A stretch of DNA of 64,000 nucleotides from Domibacillus sp. DTU_2020_1001157_1_SI_ALB_TIR_016 (GCF_032341995.1 NZ_CP135438.1:930001-994000); one strand, 5' to 3'. Numbered from the stretch's first letter, positions 8,491 to 18,459 are shown. Numbers and translations: made by a program. Notes: a model not told the origin generated them from the letters alone.

Positions 8491-10270
8491 TCATCTTACC
8501 GTACAGAATTTAATCAATTGTTATGTAAGAGAAACAGGGGAAGGAGAATGGAAGTCCGCTGATGAAGTCGCTGTTCCACTAGAAGACGAAAGAATCAAAC
8601 AAGTATTGGTTATTTCATTTAGCCGGCAATCCGTTACCTTGTATATTCCAGCCCGGTATAAATCGGCAACAGAACGCCATCTGTTTTCGCCAATTATGTA
8701 TTATCAAGTGAAAAACGGTGAAATGAAACAGCTTGACTACATGACACTAATCGTATTTATCCAACAAGAGCTGTCGCTCCTATCTGACAAGCCTGTAGAA
8801 ACCGATGAGTTTATGCTCCGGACTATTTTAAGCTATCAAAACATGAAAAGAATTATTGGGGATAGAAGCAGTGATCTGGAAGAATGCTATCAAACGGAAA
8901 AAACGTTTCTTCAATCCGAGCAATCTTTGTTAATTGGGCACCAAGTACACCCGACCCCGAAAAGCCGTCAAGGAATCGATGAGGAGGAAGAGCATATTTT
9001 CGCTCCGGAGAGAAAAGGGGCTTTCCAGCTTCATTATTTCCGGGCTGTACATGAGATTGTAGATGAAGATTCTATGCTGGCTCAAAACGCTTCTATGCTT
9101 ATAAAAGAAGAACTAAGGAAAGATCCATTCGTTACAAAATCTTTTCAAGACCGGTATTGCCAGGAAGATGATTTTTCACTGATCCCTGTTCATCCGCTGC
9201 AAGCACGAAAGCTGTTAGGGCGGGAGGATGTGTGTGATCTCATTCAATCAGGCAAACTCGCTTATCTTGGTCCGCAGGGAAGAAAGTTTTATCCAACTTC
9301 TTCTGTTCGGACGGTGTACCATCCGGAAGCAAGCTTTATGTACAAGTTTTCAATTCCTGTGAAAATTACCAATTCACTGCGTGTAAACAAACGAAAAGAG
9401 CTCGACCGGGGAGTAGAAGTAAGCCGCTTGCTTCACAGCGGGATTTCCGAAAAGTTAAAAGAACACCATCCTTCATTTCGCATTATCGAGGACCCTGCTT
9501 ATATTACGTTAAAGCTGGCCACAGAAGAAACGGGATTTGAAGTGGTGATCCGTGAAAATCCATTTCAAACGGGGAATGATTCACGGGTGACATTGCTTGC
9601 GGCTCTTTGCCAGGATCACATTACAGGAGAGGGTTCTCATTTAACCAATGTTATTTCCGCTATTGCAAAACGGGAAGGGATTTCTACTGCAGAAGCAAGT
9701 GAACAGTGGTTTGCCCGCTATTTAAAAGTAGGTTTGCGTCCACTGTACTGGTTATATGCTGCATATGGAATCGCACTTGAAGCCCACCAGCAAAATTCGA
9801 TTATACAGCTTGACGAACAGGGCTATCCAGCTGTCTTTTATTATCGTGACAATCAAGGATACTACTTTATGGAATCAAAGGCAAAAGCTTTAAAACAGCT
9901 TGTCCCGGCCTTAAATGAAAAAAGTGACACGGTATGTGCTGACTCGATTGCAGAGGAGCGATTCCGGTATTATGTCTTTTTCAATCACATGTTTGGTTTA
10001 ATCAATGCCTTTGGAGTTAATCGTCTGATCGACGAACAGCGATTGCTGTTCATGATGAAAGAGGAGCTGGCAGGCTTTAAGAAGCAGTTAGGTGATCATA
10101 CGGCCTTATTAGATTCTTTGCTGTTTGAAAAAAAGCTGCCATGCAAAGCAAATCTGCTGACAAGGGTGCTTGATATGGATGAGCTTGTCGGATCTCTTGA
10201 AACTCAATCGGTATATGTTCATGTCACGAATCCGCTGTTTGCAGCAGCAGGTGAACTGCATGAAGTCTAA
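8468..10270 (+). CDS. NIS siderophore synthetase, IucA/IucC family (first)
   Basis: A 600-residue NRPS-independent siderophore synthetase. Such enzymes use ATP to adenylate a carboxylate of citrate and join it to an amine or hydroxylamine. Recognisable family motifs are HQVHPTPKSRQG (about residues 155-166, nucleotide-binding region), the IPVHPLQ element (about 239) and TSSVRT followed by KFSIPVKITNSLR. The C-terminal ferric reductase-like FhuF domain is also present. It matches the RhbC position of the rhizobactin cluster: it would join the first acetylated hydroxydiaminopropane to citrate, or the second to the half product. It is paired with the synthetase at 13344. Which acts first cannot be told from the sequence. 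Confidence 0.93.
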   Translation: MNIPFVTNHLTVQNLINCYVRETGEGEWKSADEVAVPLEDERIKQVLVISFSRQSVTLYIPARYKSATERHLFSPIMYYQVKNGEMKQLDYMTLIVFIQQELSLLSDKPVETDEFMLRTILSYQNMKRIIGDRSSDLEECYQTEKTFLQSEQSLLIGHQVHPTPKSRQGIDEEEEHIFAPERKGAFQLHYFRAVHEIVDEDSMLAQNASMLIKEELRKDPFVTKSFQDRYCQEDDFSLIPVHPLQARKLLGREDVCDLIQSGKLAYLGPQGRKFYPTSSVRTVYHPEASFMYKFSIPVKITNSLRVNKRKELDRGVEVSRLLHSGISEKLKEHHPSFRIIEDPAYITLKLATEETGFEVVIRENPFQTGNDSRVTLLAALCQDHITGEGSHLTNVISAIAKREGISTAEASEQWFARYLKVGLRPLYWLYAAYGIALEAHQQNSIIQLDEQGYPAVFYYRDNQGYYFMESKAKALKQLVPALNEKSDTVCADSIAEERFRYYVFFNHMFGLINAFGVNRLIDEQRLLFMMKEELAGFKKQLGDHTALLDSLLFEKKLPCKANLLTRVLDMDELVGSLETQSVYVHVTNPLFAAAGELHEV

Positions 10271-10865
10271 CATCAGCATTCAACAAACGTATCCGTTTGA
10301 ACGATATGAGCCTCTGATCCAAAAGGCCATTTCATTTCGTCATGTGAGTATGGAAGAAGATGTAGAACGGCTTCATTCATGGATGCATGAAAAGCACGTT
10401 ATTCCTTTTTGGAATTTAAATATTTCATTGGAAAACTACACAGCCCATTTACAAAGATTTTTGCAGGATGACCATCAAACACTCTTGATTGGTGAAATCG
10501 GTGGTGTTCCCATGAGTTATTGGGAGTCGTACTGGGTGAAGGATGACATTATTGGAACCCGCTATCCGTTTGGCGAATATGACCAGGGCATTCATTTGCT
10601 GATTGGACCAAAAGAGTTTTTAGGGAAAGGGTTCATCTACCCGCTGCTGCTGACCATTTTATATAAGAAATTTCAAGTAGTCGAAACAAACCAAATTATA
10701 GCAGAGCCTGATATACGAAATGAAAAAATGATTCATGTGTTTAAAAAGTGTGGTTTTCAGCCTGTCAAGGAGGTTGAGCTGCCTGATAAAACAGGTTTAT
10801 TGATGATATGTGAACGGAAAGGGTTTGAAAGAAGGTGGACAGATTGGCAAACGAACAAATTTTAG
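10260..10865 (+). CDS. N-hydroxy-diaminopropane acetyltransferase (IucB/RhbD-like GNAT)
   Basis: A 201-residue GNAT acyltransferase of the siderophore (IucB/RhbD) group. It would acetylate N-hydroxy-1,3-diaminopropane to give the hydroxamate that binds iron. Motifs include IPFWNLN near residue 45, a GEIGGVPMSYWESYWV core strand, the acetyl-CoA loop region LLIGPKEFLGKGF and the C-terminal EPDIRNEKMIHVFKKCGF. The ATG at 10260 is chosen because it has an AGGTGA site and overlaps the upstream stop by 11 bases. A frame-continuous ATG at 10170 would overlap the synthetase by 100 bases and adds residues foreign to the family. Confidence 0.9.
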   Translation: MKSNISIQQTYPFERYEPLIQKAISFRHVSMEEDVERLHSWMHEKHVIPFWNLNISLENYTAHLQRFLQDDHQTLLIGEIGGVPMSYWESYWVKDDIIGTRYPFGEYDQGIHLLIGPKEFLGKGFIYPLLLTILYKKFQVVETNQIIAEPDIRNEKMIHVFKKCGFQPVKEVELPDKTGLLMICERKGFERRWTDWQTNKF

Positions 10866-12136
10866 ATGTTATTGGAGTGGGGATTGGCCCATTTAATCTC
10901 GGATTAGCCGCATTGCTTGAAAAAACGGAATGCCGTTCCTTGTTTTTTGATCAAAAATCCCGATTTGAGTGGCATCCGGGGATGCTGCTGGAAGGAACCA
11001 CGCTGCAAGTGCCTTTTATGGCGGATGTCGTGACGATGGCAGATCCGACAAGCTCTTTTAGCTTTTTGAATTATTTGCATGAACAAAAGCGGCTGTATCA
11101 GTTTTACTTTCTTGAAAAATTTCAAATTCCGCGTACGGAATATAATCATTATTGTCAATGGGTAGCCGAGCGGCTTCCTCAGCTTCAGTTTGAATGCAAA
11201 GTGGAAAATATTGAGCAAACAGAGGAAGGGTATTTTCGCGTTACCGTTTTTTCCGGTATCGAAAAGCAGAAACAAACGTATTACGCCAAACATGTGGTAA
11301 TAGGAGTGGGGACGAGGCCATATGTGCCCGAGAAATTCCAGCCAGCTCTTGGTGATCGCATTTTTCATTCTTCAGCGTATAGAAGAAAGCGGGAAAATGT
11401 CCTGAGAACAAAAGCGGTCACGGTTATTGGTTCCGGACAGAGTGCCGCTGAAATTTTCTATGACTTATTGTCCAGACAGCCGGATCATGATTATCAGCTG
11501 TCGTGGTTTACAAGATCCAAAGGATTTTATCCGATGGAGTATTCCAAGCTGGGGCTTGAGCATTTCTCGCCTGATTATACCCGTTATTTTTATCACTTGC
11601 CGAAAGAAAAGAAACAAAGTGCTTTAAACAATCAAGCACTGTTGTACAAAGGCATCAGCTTTAATACGATCGGCGATATTTATGATTTATTGTATGAGCG
11701 GACAGTCGGAAATGGAGAACTGCCCGTTCATCTGCAAGCGTTGACTGAACTGTCATCCATTGAAGAAAGGGACAATCGATACTGCTTATCATTATATCAG
11801 CATGAACAAGAAGAACATAAGCAGATGGAAAGTGATGCCGTTATTCTGGCGACCGGCTATCATCCTTATATCCCAGATTGCTTAAAAGGGATAAAGCATC
11901 TGGTGGAAACGGACGAAATCGGCCAGCTTGTTATTGAAGAAGACTATAAATTGAAATTAAACAAGGAAAGCCATAATCATGTATTTATTCAAAATGGTGA
12001 GCTTCATACACATGGTGTAGGGGCACCTGATTTAGGGCTGGGAGCATGCCGGAACGTGACGATTATTAACCAGCTCGTCGGAAAAGAAGTCTATCAAACC
12101 TATGACAAAAACGTATTCCAGCAGTTTGGCCTATAG
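10835..12136 (+). CDS. diaminopropane N-monooxygenase (IucD/RhbE-like)
   Basis: A 433-residue FAD- and NADPH-dependent N-hydroxylase of the lysine/ornithine monooxygenase family. It hydroxylates the terminal amine of 1,3-diaminopropane. Motifs: FAD-binding VIGVGIGPFNLG (about 12-23), NADPH-binding VIGSGQSAAE (about 196-205) and the C-terminal ATGYHPY (about 341-347), all typical of the family. The start is either GTG at 10835 (given) or TTG at 10844. The TTG has a better-spaced GAAGGTGG site. The gene overlaps the acetyltransferase end, which implies coupled translation. The substrate is inferred from the neighbours. Confidence 0.92.
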   Translation: MDRLANEQILDVIGVGIGPFNLGLAALLEKTECRSLFFDQKSRFEWHPGMLLEGTTLQVPFMADVVTMADPTSSFSFLNYLHEQKRLYQFYFLEKFQIPRTEYNHYCQWVAERLPQLQFECKVENIEQTEEGYFRVTVFSGIEKQKQTYYAKHVVIGVGTRPYVPEKFQPALGDRIFHSSAYRRKRENVLRTKAVTVIGSGQSAAEIFYDLLSRQPDHDYQLSWFTRSKGFYPMEYSKLGLEHFSPDYTRYFYHLPKEKKQSALNNQALLYKGISFNTIGDIYDLLYERTVGNGELPVHLQALTELSSIEERDNRYCLSLYQHEQEEHKQMESDAVILATGYHPYIPDCLKGIKHLVETDEIGQLVIEEDYKLKLNKESHNHVFIQNGELHTHGVGAPDLGLGACRNVTIINQLVGKEVYQTYDKNVFQQFGL

Positions 12137-12145
12137 GAGAAAGAA

Positions 12146-13357
12146 ATGACAAAGGGAGAAAAAGGGTTTGTTTATAGTTGTTTGCTTGTGACATTCATTT
12201 CAGAAATGCTGTTATCACCCTTTTATCCGCAGTTATTTTCCAGCTATTTCGGAGTAGACGGGGTGCAGGCAACAAGCTTATTTATTATTTGCTGCCGCCT
12301 TGTCGTCGTGATCATGACACCCCTTTGGGCGATGGCTGCTAAAAGGTGGGGACTTAAGAAGCTGATTGCGATCGCGTTGATAGTAATGGGAGGATGCAAA
12401 ATACTGCTGCCCATGAGCCATACCTTTCCACAGTTTTTAACAGTGTCACTCGTTTTACTCTTTTTTCAAAGCAGCATTTATTTGCTGTATCCAGCCATGG
12501 TCGCTTCAAGCAAGAATGATCATGAAAAAGTAAGGGCAACGACGGCTTATTTATTCATGTTTCACGGAAGTGTCATCGTATCAGGCATTGCAGGGAGCTT
12601 CGTCGTCACCCAGTTGTTTCCGTTAAACAGCTATTATCTATTTGCCATCATCGATATCATTTTTGCAGGTGTAAGCTGGTTTATTCTCTCAAACAATGGC
12701 GCTGTTACAAACCAGGAGACTTTGCAGAAGAAAGAAAATGTACCAAAAGGGATGAGATGGCAAGGGGAGTTTCTGGTTTATTTACTAATTGTGTTTCTCT
12801 TTTATATCGGACATCAGACGATTCGTCCTTATTTTACGGTCTTTCTTGACAGTCGCTATACAATCTCAGAACAAGGGTTGAGCTTGTTGTATGTGATGCC
12901 GAGTCTTGTCGCGGTTGTGCTGCAGTTTTTACTGCCAAAACAGTATCTTCAATCACATATTAAGGTAACCTTAATCAGCTTAATGGGAATAACAGCAGGG
13001 TTACTCTTTATTCAAGCGTTCGTCGGACATATTTGGCTGTTTGTTTTAATTAGAGTGATATATGGTATGTGCTTTTTTGTTAGTCTGGCGGCAATGGATA
13101 TTCTCTTTTTCAAAATGAGAATTGGAAAAAAATCGCCGCTTTCATATAGCCTCGTGGCATCCGTACAAAACGCAGCTCTGTTGTTTTCGCCAATGGCTGC
13201 TTTGATGATGGTCGAACAAAATGGAACCGAAGGGCCATTCCTTTTAAGTGGTTTTCTTTTAATTGGATCGGCATTATGTACAGCCTTTCTTTTAATCATG
13301 ATGCATAAATCATCATATCAAATAAAAATGGGAGTTGGACCTCATGAAAATGTGTGA
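12146..13357 (+). CDS. MFS transporter, probable siderophore exporter
   Basis: A 403-residue major facilitator protein with about 12 membrane helices, AGGAG at 12134-12138 before the ATG, and an MFS loop 2-3 segment AAKRWGLKK (about residues 66-74). It sits inside the siderophore operon between the hydroxylase and the second synthetase. Secretion of the finished siderophore is the likely role. Several IucA/IucC clusters contain an MFS gene for export, while a few (RhtX type) import ferric siderophore, so uptake cannot be excluded. Direction of transport cannot be read from the sequence. The 3' end overlaps the next gene by 14 bases. Confidence 0.8.
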   Translation: MTKGEKGFVYSCLLVTFISEMLLSPFYPQLFSSYFGVDGVQATSLFIICCRLVVVIMTPLWAMAAKRWGLKKLIAIALIVMGGCKILLPMSHTFPQFLTVSLVLLFFQSSIYLLYPAMVASSKNDHEKVRATTAYLFMFHGSVIVSGIAGSFVVTQLFPLNSYYLFAIIDIIFAGVSWFILSNNGAVTNQETLQKKENVPKGMRWQGEFLVYLLIVFLFYIGHQTIRPYFTVFLDSRYTISEQGLSLLYVMPSLVAVVLQFLLPKQYLQSHIKVTLISLMGITAGLLFIQAFVGHIWLFVLIRVIYGMCFFVSLAAMDILFFKMRIGKKSPLSYSLVASVQNAALLFSPMAALMMVEQNGTEGPFLLSGFLLIGSALCTAFLLIMMHKSSYQIKMGVGPHENV

Positions 13358-15149
13358 AACGCCTCTACAGATGTTAACAGAGGAAAATTGGGAAAATGCA
13401 GATCAGCAGCTTTTAGCTAAAATGCTTCAGGAATTTATGTATGAAGAAATTATCACGCCAAAGTTGATCAGCGAAACGGAGAACGTTCAATCTTACGAAT
13501 GGATCGATAAAAAAGGAACCGTGTACCAATTTCAAGCAAAGCCTCGTTTGTTTAATAGCTTCTATGTTTTGCCTGAAAGCATTGAAATCCTCACAGGCGA
13601 GACAAAAGATATACCATTGTCCCTTGCTCTTTTGTTAAGCATTCAACAAGAGGGAAATATGACAGGCTCTACAGCGGGTCATTTAATCAAAGAGTATTTG
13701 CATACACTACTGGCGGACACTCATTTAAAAGAAAGATCCAAATCATCCGATGAGCTGACCCAATTGGATTATGCCGAGCTGGAAGGGGAGATGAAGGGAC
13801 ATCCATGGATTACATATAACAAAGGGCGGATTGGTTTCGGGTATGATGACTATGTACAGTACGCACCTGAACAAAAGAAAAAAGTACAGCTTTCATGGAT
13901 TGCGGTCCATAAAAACCTCGGGACGTTTCATTCGGTGAAAGGATTGGATTATGAGCACGTAATGGAGCAAGAGCTTGATGAAGAGGCTCGTCAGCGTTTT
14001 TTAGAGAAATTAAGAGACAAAGAAGTACAAGAAAAGGATTATTATTTTATGCCCATACACGCATGGCAGTGGAACAATGTGATTGTATCCATGTTCGCTG
14101 CTGAAATTGCCAGCAAAGAGTTGATACCACTGGGAGAAGGGGAAGACGAGTATCTTCCTCAGCAGTCTATCCGTACATTTGCGAATGTAACGAAGAAGAA
14201 CAAGTATCATGTGAAGCTGCCAATGAGTATTTTAAATACACTCGTATACCGGGGATTGCCAAGCGAGAGAACGGTGATTGCTTCTGAAGTTACGACATTT
14301 ATGAAAAACATATTGGACAATGATCTGTTTTTAAAAGAAGAATGCCGCCTTGGTCTATTGGGAGAGGTGGCGACTATGAACGTCAACCATCGGACTTTTT
14401 CGAAACTGGCGGGAGCTCCTTATCAATATCTTGAAATGCTTGGCGTGGTTTGGAGAGAGAGCGTTTATCAGGAGTTGCGAGATGATGAACAGGCGATTAC
14501 ACTGGCGGCGTTGCTGCATGTGGACCATGAAGGAACACCATTTGTATCCACGTTAATTGAAAAATCAGGTCTCACAGTGGAACAATGGGTGAATCAGCTT
14601 GCAAAAGCGATTTTACCTCCATTGCTTCATTACTTATATCAATACGGCACCGTCTTTTCACCGCACGGACAAAACACGGTGCTTGTCTTGAAAAACTATA
14701 AGCCGGAGCGGACCATTATGAAAGATTTCGTAGATGATGTTAATATTAGTGATCAGCCGTTTCCGGAGCTTTCGGTGTTGTCTCCCGAATTGAAAAAAGT
14801 ATTGCGCAGTGAACCGCCTGAAGGTTTGACCCAGTTTATTTTTACCGGGTTATTCATTTGTCACTTCCGTTATTTAAGTAACATCCTGCAGGAAAGTGAA
14901 CAATTTTCCGAGCATCGTTTCTGGGGCATTGTACGTGAGGAAATCCTGTCTTACCAGCGAAGTTTTCCGCATTTAAAAGAACGATTCAAGCTATTTGATT
15001 TGCTGCGTCCGACATTCACAAAGCTGGCACTCAATCGAAACCGTATGTTTGATTATGGCTATGAAGACGGAGATGACCGCCCACATGCGAGTGAGTTTGG
15101 AAAAGTTTCTAATGCCCTTTATGAAGTTGCGTCTGAAACAATAATGTAA
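13344..15149 (+). CDS. NIS siderophore synthetase, IucA/IucC family (second)
   Basis: A second synthetase, 601 residues, clearly a different subtype from the first (RhbF position). Motifs include GHPWITYNKGRIGFG (about 152-166), the MPIHAWQWNN element (about 236-245) and QQSIRTFANVT followed by KYHVKLPMSILNT. The ending SPHGQNTVLVLKNYKPERTIMKDFVDD is also characteristic. Two synthetases fit a siderophore with two hydroxamate arms on citrate, such as schizokinen. I prefer ATG 13344, nine bases after GGGAG at 13330-13334, over an upstream TTG at 13335. It is the last gene of the operon; a strong terminator follows. Confidence 0.93.
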   Translation: MKMCETPLQMLTEENWENADQQLLAKMLQEFMYEEIITPKLISETENVQSYEWIDKKGTVYQFQAKPRLFNSFYVLPESIEILTGETKDIPLSLALLLSIQQEGNMTGSTAGHLIKEYLHTLLADTHLKERSKSSDELTQLDYAELEGEMKGHPWITYNKGRIGFGYDDYVQYAPEQKKKVQLSWIAVHKNLGTFHSVKGLDYEHVMEQELDEEARQRFLEKLRDKEVQEKDYYFMPIHAWQWNNVIVSMFAAEIASKELIPLGEGEDEYLPQQSIRTFANVTKKNKYHVKLPMSILNTLVYRGLPSERTVIASEVTTFMKNILDNDLFLKEECRLGLLGEVATMNVNHRTFSKLAGAPYQYLEMLGVVWRESVYQELRDDEQAITLAALLHVDHEGTPFVSTLIEKSGLTVEQWVNQLAKAILPPLLHYLYQYGTVFSPHGQNTVLVLKNYKPERTIMKDFVDDVNISDQPFPELSVLSPELKKVLRSEPPEGLTQFIFTGLFICHFRYLSNILQESEQFSEHRFWGIVREEILSYQRSFPHLKERFKLFDLLRPTFTKLALNRNRMFDYGYEDGDDRPHASEFGKVSNALYEVASETIM

Positions 15150-15203
15150 GAGGACTGCGCGGTTTGGAAGAACAGCGATTGATGAGTTGTTAAATAGATA
15201 TGT

Positions 15204-15246
15204 AAAGAAGGTGAGCATTGTATCCTATTTGCTCACCTTCTTTAAT
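15204..15246 (+). terminator. terminator of the siderophore operon
   Basis: Perfect 14-base stem AAAGAAGGTGAGCA (15204-15217) with TGCTCACCTTCTTT (15230-15243), 55 bases after the last stop codon. Confidence 0.85.
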
Positions 15247-15388
15247 GCTTATTGGTTCTTTGGTTGAGCTATAAAGTTTCTAGCGCAGCCTAGACGGCAG
15301 ACACTTGATTCCGGAGCTGCCTGGACCCCGCCGATTTATCCCATTCACGTGCACGATTCATTAATATAATTTGTCTACCGTCTGAAAG

Positions 15389-15413
15389 CCCACTATTCAT
15401 AAGTGGGTTTTTT
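15389..15413 (+). terminator. hairpin with T-run (terminator or IS-end relic)
   Basis: CCCACT (15389-15394) pairs with AGTGGG (15402-15407), followed by six T. It stands apart from any gene end. A hairpin of this type is also common at the ends of IS200/IS605 elements. A minus-strand frame through 15290-15390 reads LSDGRQI and NRAREWDKSAGSRQ, so a decayed IS end is possible but not shown. Confidence 0.45.
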
Positions 15414-15604
15414 ATACTATAATTAAATGAGATTATTTGAGTCAAAAGATGGGCAAACCTTTTGTCTTTATCCCAAAATACAAAGCGAAAGTGGTGAAAA
15501 AATATAAAATTAAGAAAAAACACCTGTGTAAACTAAAAAACTTCATCAATGGAAAAGTGGGAGAAATGCCTGTTTGGGAATAGCAGTTAAAAGGAGACAC
15601 ATAA

Positions 15605-17290
15605 ATGAAAGTTACCATTGGTAAAAAATTGTTGGCGGGGTTTTTGGTTCTTGCCATTCTCCTCGGAATGGTCAGCGCTCTAGCCTACTATGAAATTCAA
15701 AAAATCAATCACTCTTATTCAGATTTAGTAGACCGGCGAGCGGCTATTTTAGCAAACGTAAAAGATATCCAGCTTTATGCTTCACGGGAAATTGCCAGTT
15801 TAAGAGGCATTTTGATCGCAGATGAAAATGCAGCAGAATTTTTGCAAACATCGATTGAAGAGATTGAAAAAGAAGTGAATAGTACAGAAACATTAAATCC
15901 CGATCAGGAAGCACAAGCATTACTCACGACGATTAAGGATTTAAATGCACAGCTTAAAGATCAGTCGGAAAACTTAACTAATTTACAAGGACAAAATAGC
16001 GGCGAGGCAATGCAGCTGGTCAAAGAAGACATTATGCCTTTAGCTATCGAAATAGAAGATGCTGCAAGTCAAATTGCGGAAATACAAGAAAAAGATATGC
16101 AGGAAGGAAGCATAGCAAATTCCGAAACCGTTGCTTCTATTAAAACTTTAATGTTCATTTGTAGTCTTGTTTCTTTCGTACTCGCCGTTTTCATTGGTGT
16201 GTTTATGACTCGGATGATCACCCGCCCTATTTTGCTTTTAGTAGAAAGCGCGGGGAGAATTGCATCCGGTGACTTAACAGAAGACGATATCAAAGTGAAA
16301 AATCAGGATGAAATTGGCGAATTAGCACATGCTTTTAACCAAATGAAACATAACCTCCGCGAATTGATTCATCAAGTGCGTTTAAACGCAGAACAAGTTG
16401 CTGCCACTTCCGAAGAATTGTCTGCGAGTGCTGAGGAAACAAATCGGGCAACGGAGCATATTACGGTGGCCATTCAGGAAGTTGCAGCTGGGACAGAAAA
16501 ACAAGTTTCCAATGTCGTGCAATCTGTTCAATCATCGGAGGAAATTTCTAAAGGAATGAATAAGGCAGCTGATTCTATTCAGTCTGTTGCCCACTTAACC
16601 GTAAAGGCGAATGAGAAAGCCAGCCTTGGCAATGACGTCGTCCATCGAACCGTTGAACAAATGAATCTGGTACAGCATTCCGCAACAGAATCAGCAGAGG
16701 TTGCTCACACGCTTAGTGAAAAATCGAAAGAGATTGGCCAAATTATTGAGCTGATCACACAAGTGGCCAGCCAAACGAACTTGTTAGCCCTAAACGCGGC
16801 AATCGAAGCTGCCCGGGCGGGTGAACAAGGAAAAGGATTTGCGGTAGTAGCAGATGAAGTCCGCAAATTGGCTGAGCAATCTGCCGATGCAGCAGGCCAA
16901 ATCCGTACGCTGATCGAAGAGATACAGCAAGAATCCCAAAAAGCGGTTCAATCGATGAATAACGGCACTCAGGTGGTAAAAGAAGGCCTGAAGATGGTTA
17001 GTCAAACGGGTGACGCTTTCCAGGACATTGTCCAGTCGATTCAACAGGTAGCAGCTGAGTCTCAGGAGGTAGCTGTGATTGTGAAACAAGTCAACTCAAA
17101 CTCACAGCAAATGACGGAAGGAATGAAAGAAGCCAGGGAGATTGTAGAACAATCTGCAGATCATATACAAAAAGTAGCCGCTTCAGCAGAAGAGCAGAAC
17201 GCGACAATGGAAGAAGTATCTTCCTCAGCCGAAGTATTAAGTAAAATGGCTCAGGAATTGCAAGGAGTCATCAGTAAGTTTAAAGCTTAA
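15605..17290 (+). CDS. methyl-accepting chemotaxis protein
   Basis: A 561-residue transmembrane chemoreceptor. TM1 is at about residues 7-29 and an extracellular four-helix-bundle-type sensor region runs to about 180. TM2 is at about 182-203, a HAMP domain ([22 protein letters not shown]) at about 204-258, and a long coiled-coil signalling domain follows. The hairpin tip has the conserved [20 protein letters not shown] and [13 protein letters not shown]. It signals to CheA/CheW. The ligand is unknown. It lies between the siderophore biosynthesis operon and the siderophore uptake genes, but it has its own AAGGAGA site and terminator, so a link with iron is only suggestive. Confidence 0.95.
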   Translation: MKVTIGKKLLAGFLVLAILLGMVSALAYYEIQKINHSYSDLVDRRAAILANVKDIQLYASREIASLRGILIADENAAEFLQTSIEEIEKEVNSTETLNPDQEAQALLTTIKDLNAQLKDQSENLTNLQGQNSGEAMQLVKEDIMPLAIEIEDAASQIAEIQEKDMQEGSIANSETVASIKTLMFICSLVSFVLAVFIGVFMTRMITRPILLLVESAGRIASGDLTEDDIKVKNQDEIGELAHAFNQMKHNLRELIHQVRLNAEQVAATSEELSASAEETNRATEHITVAIQEVAAGTEKQVSNVVQSVQSSEEISKGMNKAADSIQSVAHLTVKANEKASLGNDVVHRTVEQMNLVQHSATESAEVAHTLSEKSKEIGQIIELITQVASQTNLLALNAAIEAARAGEQGKGFAVVADEVRKLAEQSADAAGQIRTLIEEIQQESQKAVQSMNNGTQVVKEGLKMVSQTGDAFQDIVQSIQQVAAESQEVAVIVKQVNSNSQQMTEGMKEAREIVEQSADHIQKVAASAEEQNATMEEVSSSAEVLSKMAQELQGVISKFKA

Positions 17291-17308
17291 TACAACTCAT
17301 GAATGAAA

Positions 17309-17336
17309 AAAAGGAAGCTCTTTAGGCTTCCTTTTA
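17309..17336 (+). terminator. terminator of the chemoreceptor gene
   Basis: AAAGGAAGC pairs with GCTTCCTTT around a short loop, followed by T. Confidence 0.8.
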
Positions 17337-17403
17337 AACTGTAGATAAAGTGGTTCTCAATTGAGGCCGCTTTGTTTTTTTATGTGGTTAGACGTCCCTG
17401 TTT

Positions 17404-17448
17404 AAGCTGGCTGTACTGGTTTCCATAACCAGCGGGCCAGCTTTTTTT
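17404..17448. terminator. terminator-like hairpin between convergent genes
   Basis: AAGCTGGC (17404-17411) with GCCAGCTT (17436-17443), an inner GGTT/AACC helix, and seven T. A second, weaker AAGCG/CGCTT stem with seven T lies at 17514-17536, just past the end of the minus-strand importer operon. Confidence 0.65.
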
Positions 17449-17536
17449 AAGGTCCATTATAAACAAAAGCCTGCAAACATTGCCTTCAAGGTGAAGGCTG
17501 TGTCTACAAGCTGAAGCGTAAAGTCCGCTTTTTTTG

Positions 17537-18445
17537 TTACTTTGATAGAAGAGATTGTGCCTCATCCAGAGCCATTTTGTTGCCGACCGCGGAGTAATCC
17601 AGCCACGGCTGCTCTTTAATCACGAAAACCTGCCCCTGCTTCACCGCTTTTAATCCCTGCCAGATGGCGCTTTTTTGAATCTCTTTGAATGACTGCTGTG
17701 CATCATCTTCTGCATCGACAACGACAAAAATCGTATCGGCGTCAAAGTCTGGCAGCACTTCCTGAGAAATAACCTCGTACGGTTCATTTGAATCAAGTTC
17801 TTCAATCCCTTTAGCAGGTGTTAAGCCAAGATCGACAAACAAAATCGGTCCAAGCGGACGGGCTGTTGTAAAAACACGAAGCTCTTTTGCATTAATACGA
17901 ATAGCCATCGCTGTACCTGACTGAATGGTGTCCGGCAGTTCAGCTTTGACTTGCTGCGCTTTTTGGTCGTATTCCTGAATAAATGTGCTTGCTTCCTTTT
18001 CACGGTTGAGCAGCTTGCCAAGCTGTGTTAAATGGTCGCGCCATGTCCCTTGGTCAAGGTCAATGACTTCGACAGGTGCAATGTCTTCATACTTGCTGAG
18101 GTCCTGGCCGGCAAACTCTTTATCAACGATAATTAAGTCAGGTTCTAATGCAAGCAGTGCTTCCATATTGACATCTTTTGCTTCACCGAGTTTTTCTGTT
18201 CCTTTCAGCTGATCAGCTACGTGGGGAAGAAAGTCTCCTACTTTGCCGCCGACAACGGAGCCGGCTGGCTGAATGCCAAGAGCTAATAGGTTATTCGTTA
18301 CGTGAATCGACAAGGAAGCAATTTTTTGCCCGTTTTCCTGTGACGGTGCTGATTCACCGGCAGAGTCAGTAGATTCCTTGCTTCCACAAGCGGCAAGCAA
18401 TAAGGTAAGGCACATGCATAAGCAGAATAATGTTATTTTTTTCAT
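17537..18445 (-). CDS. iron-siderophore ABC transporter, substrate-binding lipoprotein
   Basis: A 302-residue FecB/FhuD-type lipoprotein. The signal peptide ends in a lipobox LLAAC with the lipidated Cys at residue 20. It has the class III binding-protein fold, with motifs ASLSIHVTNNLLALGIQPAGSV, LGEAKDVNMEALLALEPDLII and the C-terminal QGQVFVIKEQPWLDYSAVG. It would capture ferric siderophore at the cell surface. I use the ATG at 18445 because AGGAG lies eight bases before it; an upstream ATG at 18463 has no site. It is the last of three genes in the minus-strand operon, 14 bases after the permease gene. It plausibly takes up the siderophore made by the operon at 5.6-15 kb, but this is inferred. 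Confidence 0.9.
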   Translation of the reverse strand: MKKITLFCLCMCLTLLLAACGSKESTDSAGESAPSQENGQKIASLSIHVTNNLLALGIQPAGSVVGGKVGDFLPHVADQLKGTEKLGEAKDVNMEALLALEPDLIIVDKEFAGQDLSKYEDIAPVEVIDLDQGTWRDHLTQLGKLLNREKEASTFIQEYDQKAQQVKAELPDTIQSGTAMAIRINAKELRVFTTARPLGPILFVDLGLTPAKGIEELDSNEPYEVISQEVLPDFDADTIFVVVDAEDDAQQSFKEIQKSAIWQGLKAVKQGQVFVIKEQPWLDYSAVGNKMALDEAQSLLSK

Positions 18446-18459
18446 TACGTAAGCTCCTA

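Noticed and set aside
10170..10259. Upstream extension of the acetyltransferase gene
   Set aside because: It would overlap the synthetase gene by 100 bases. The ATG at 10260 has a ribosome binding site and gives the normal family length.
15449..15583. 44-codon Lys-rich ORF just before the chemoreceptor gene
   Set aside because: No ribosome binding site and no recognisable family. It may be part of a decayed element but cannot be supported as a gene.
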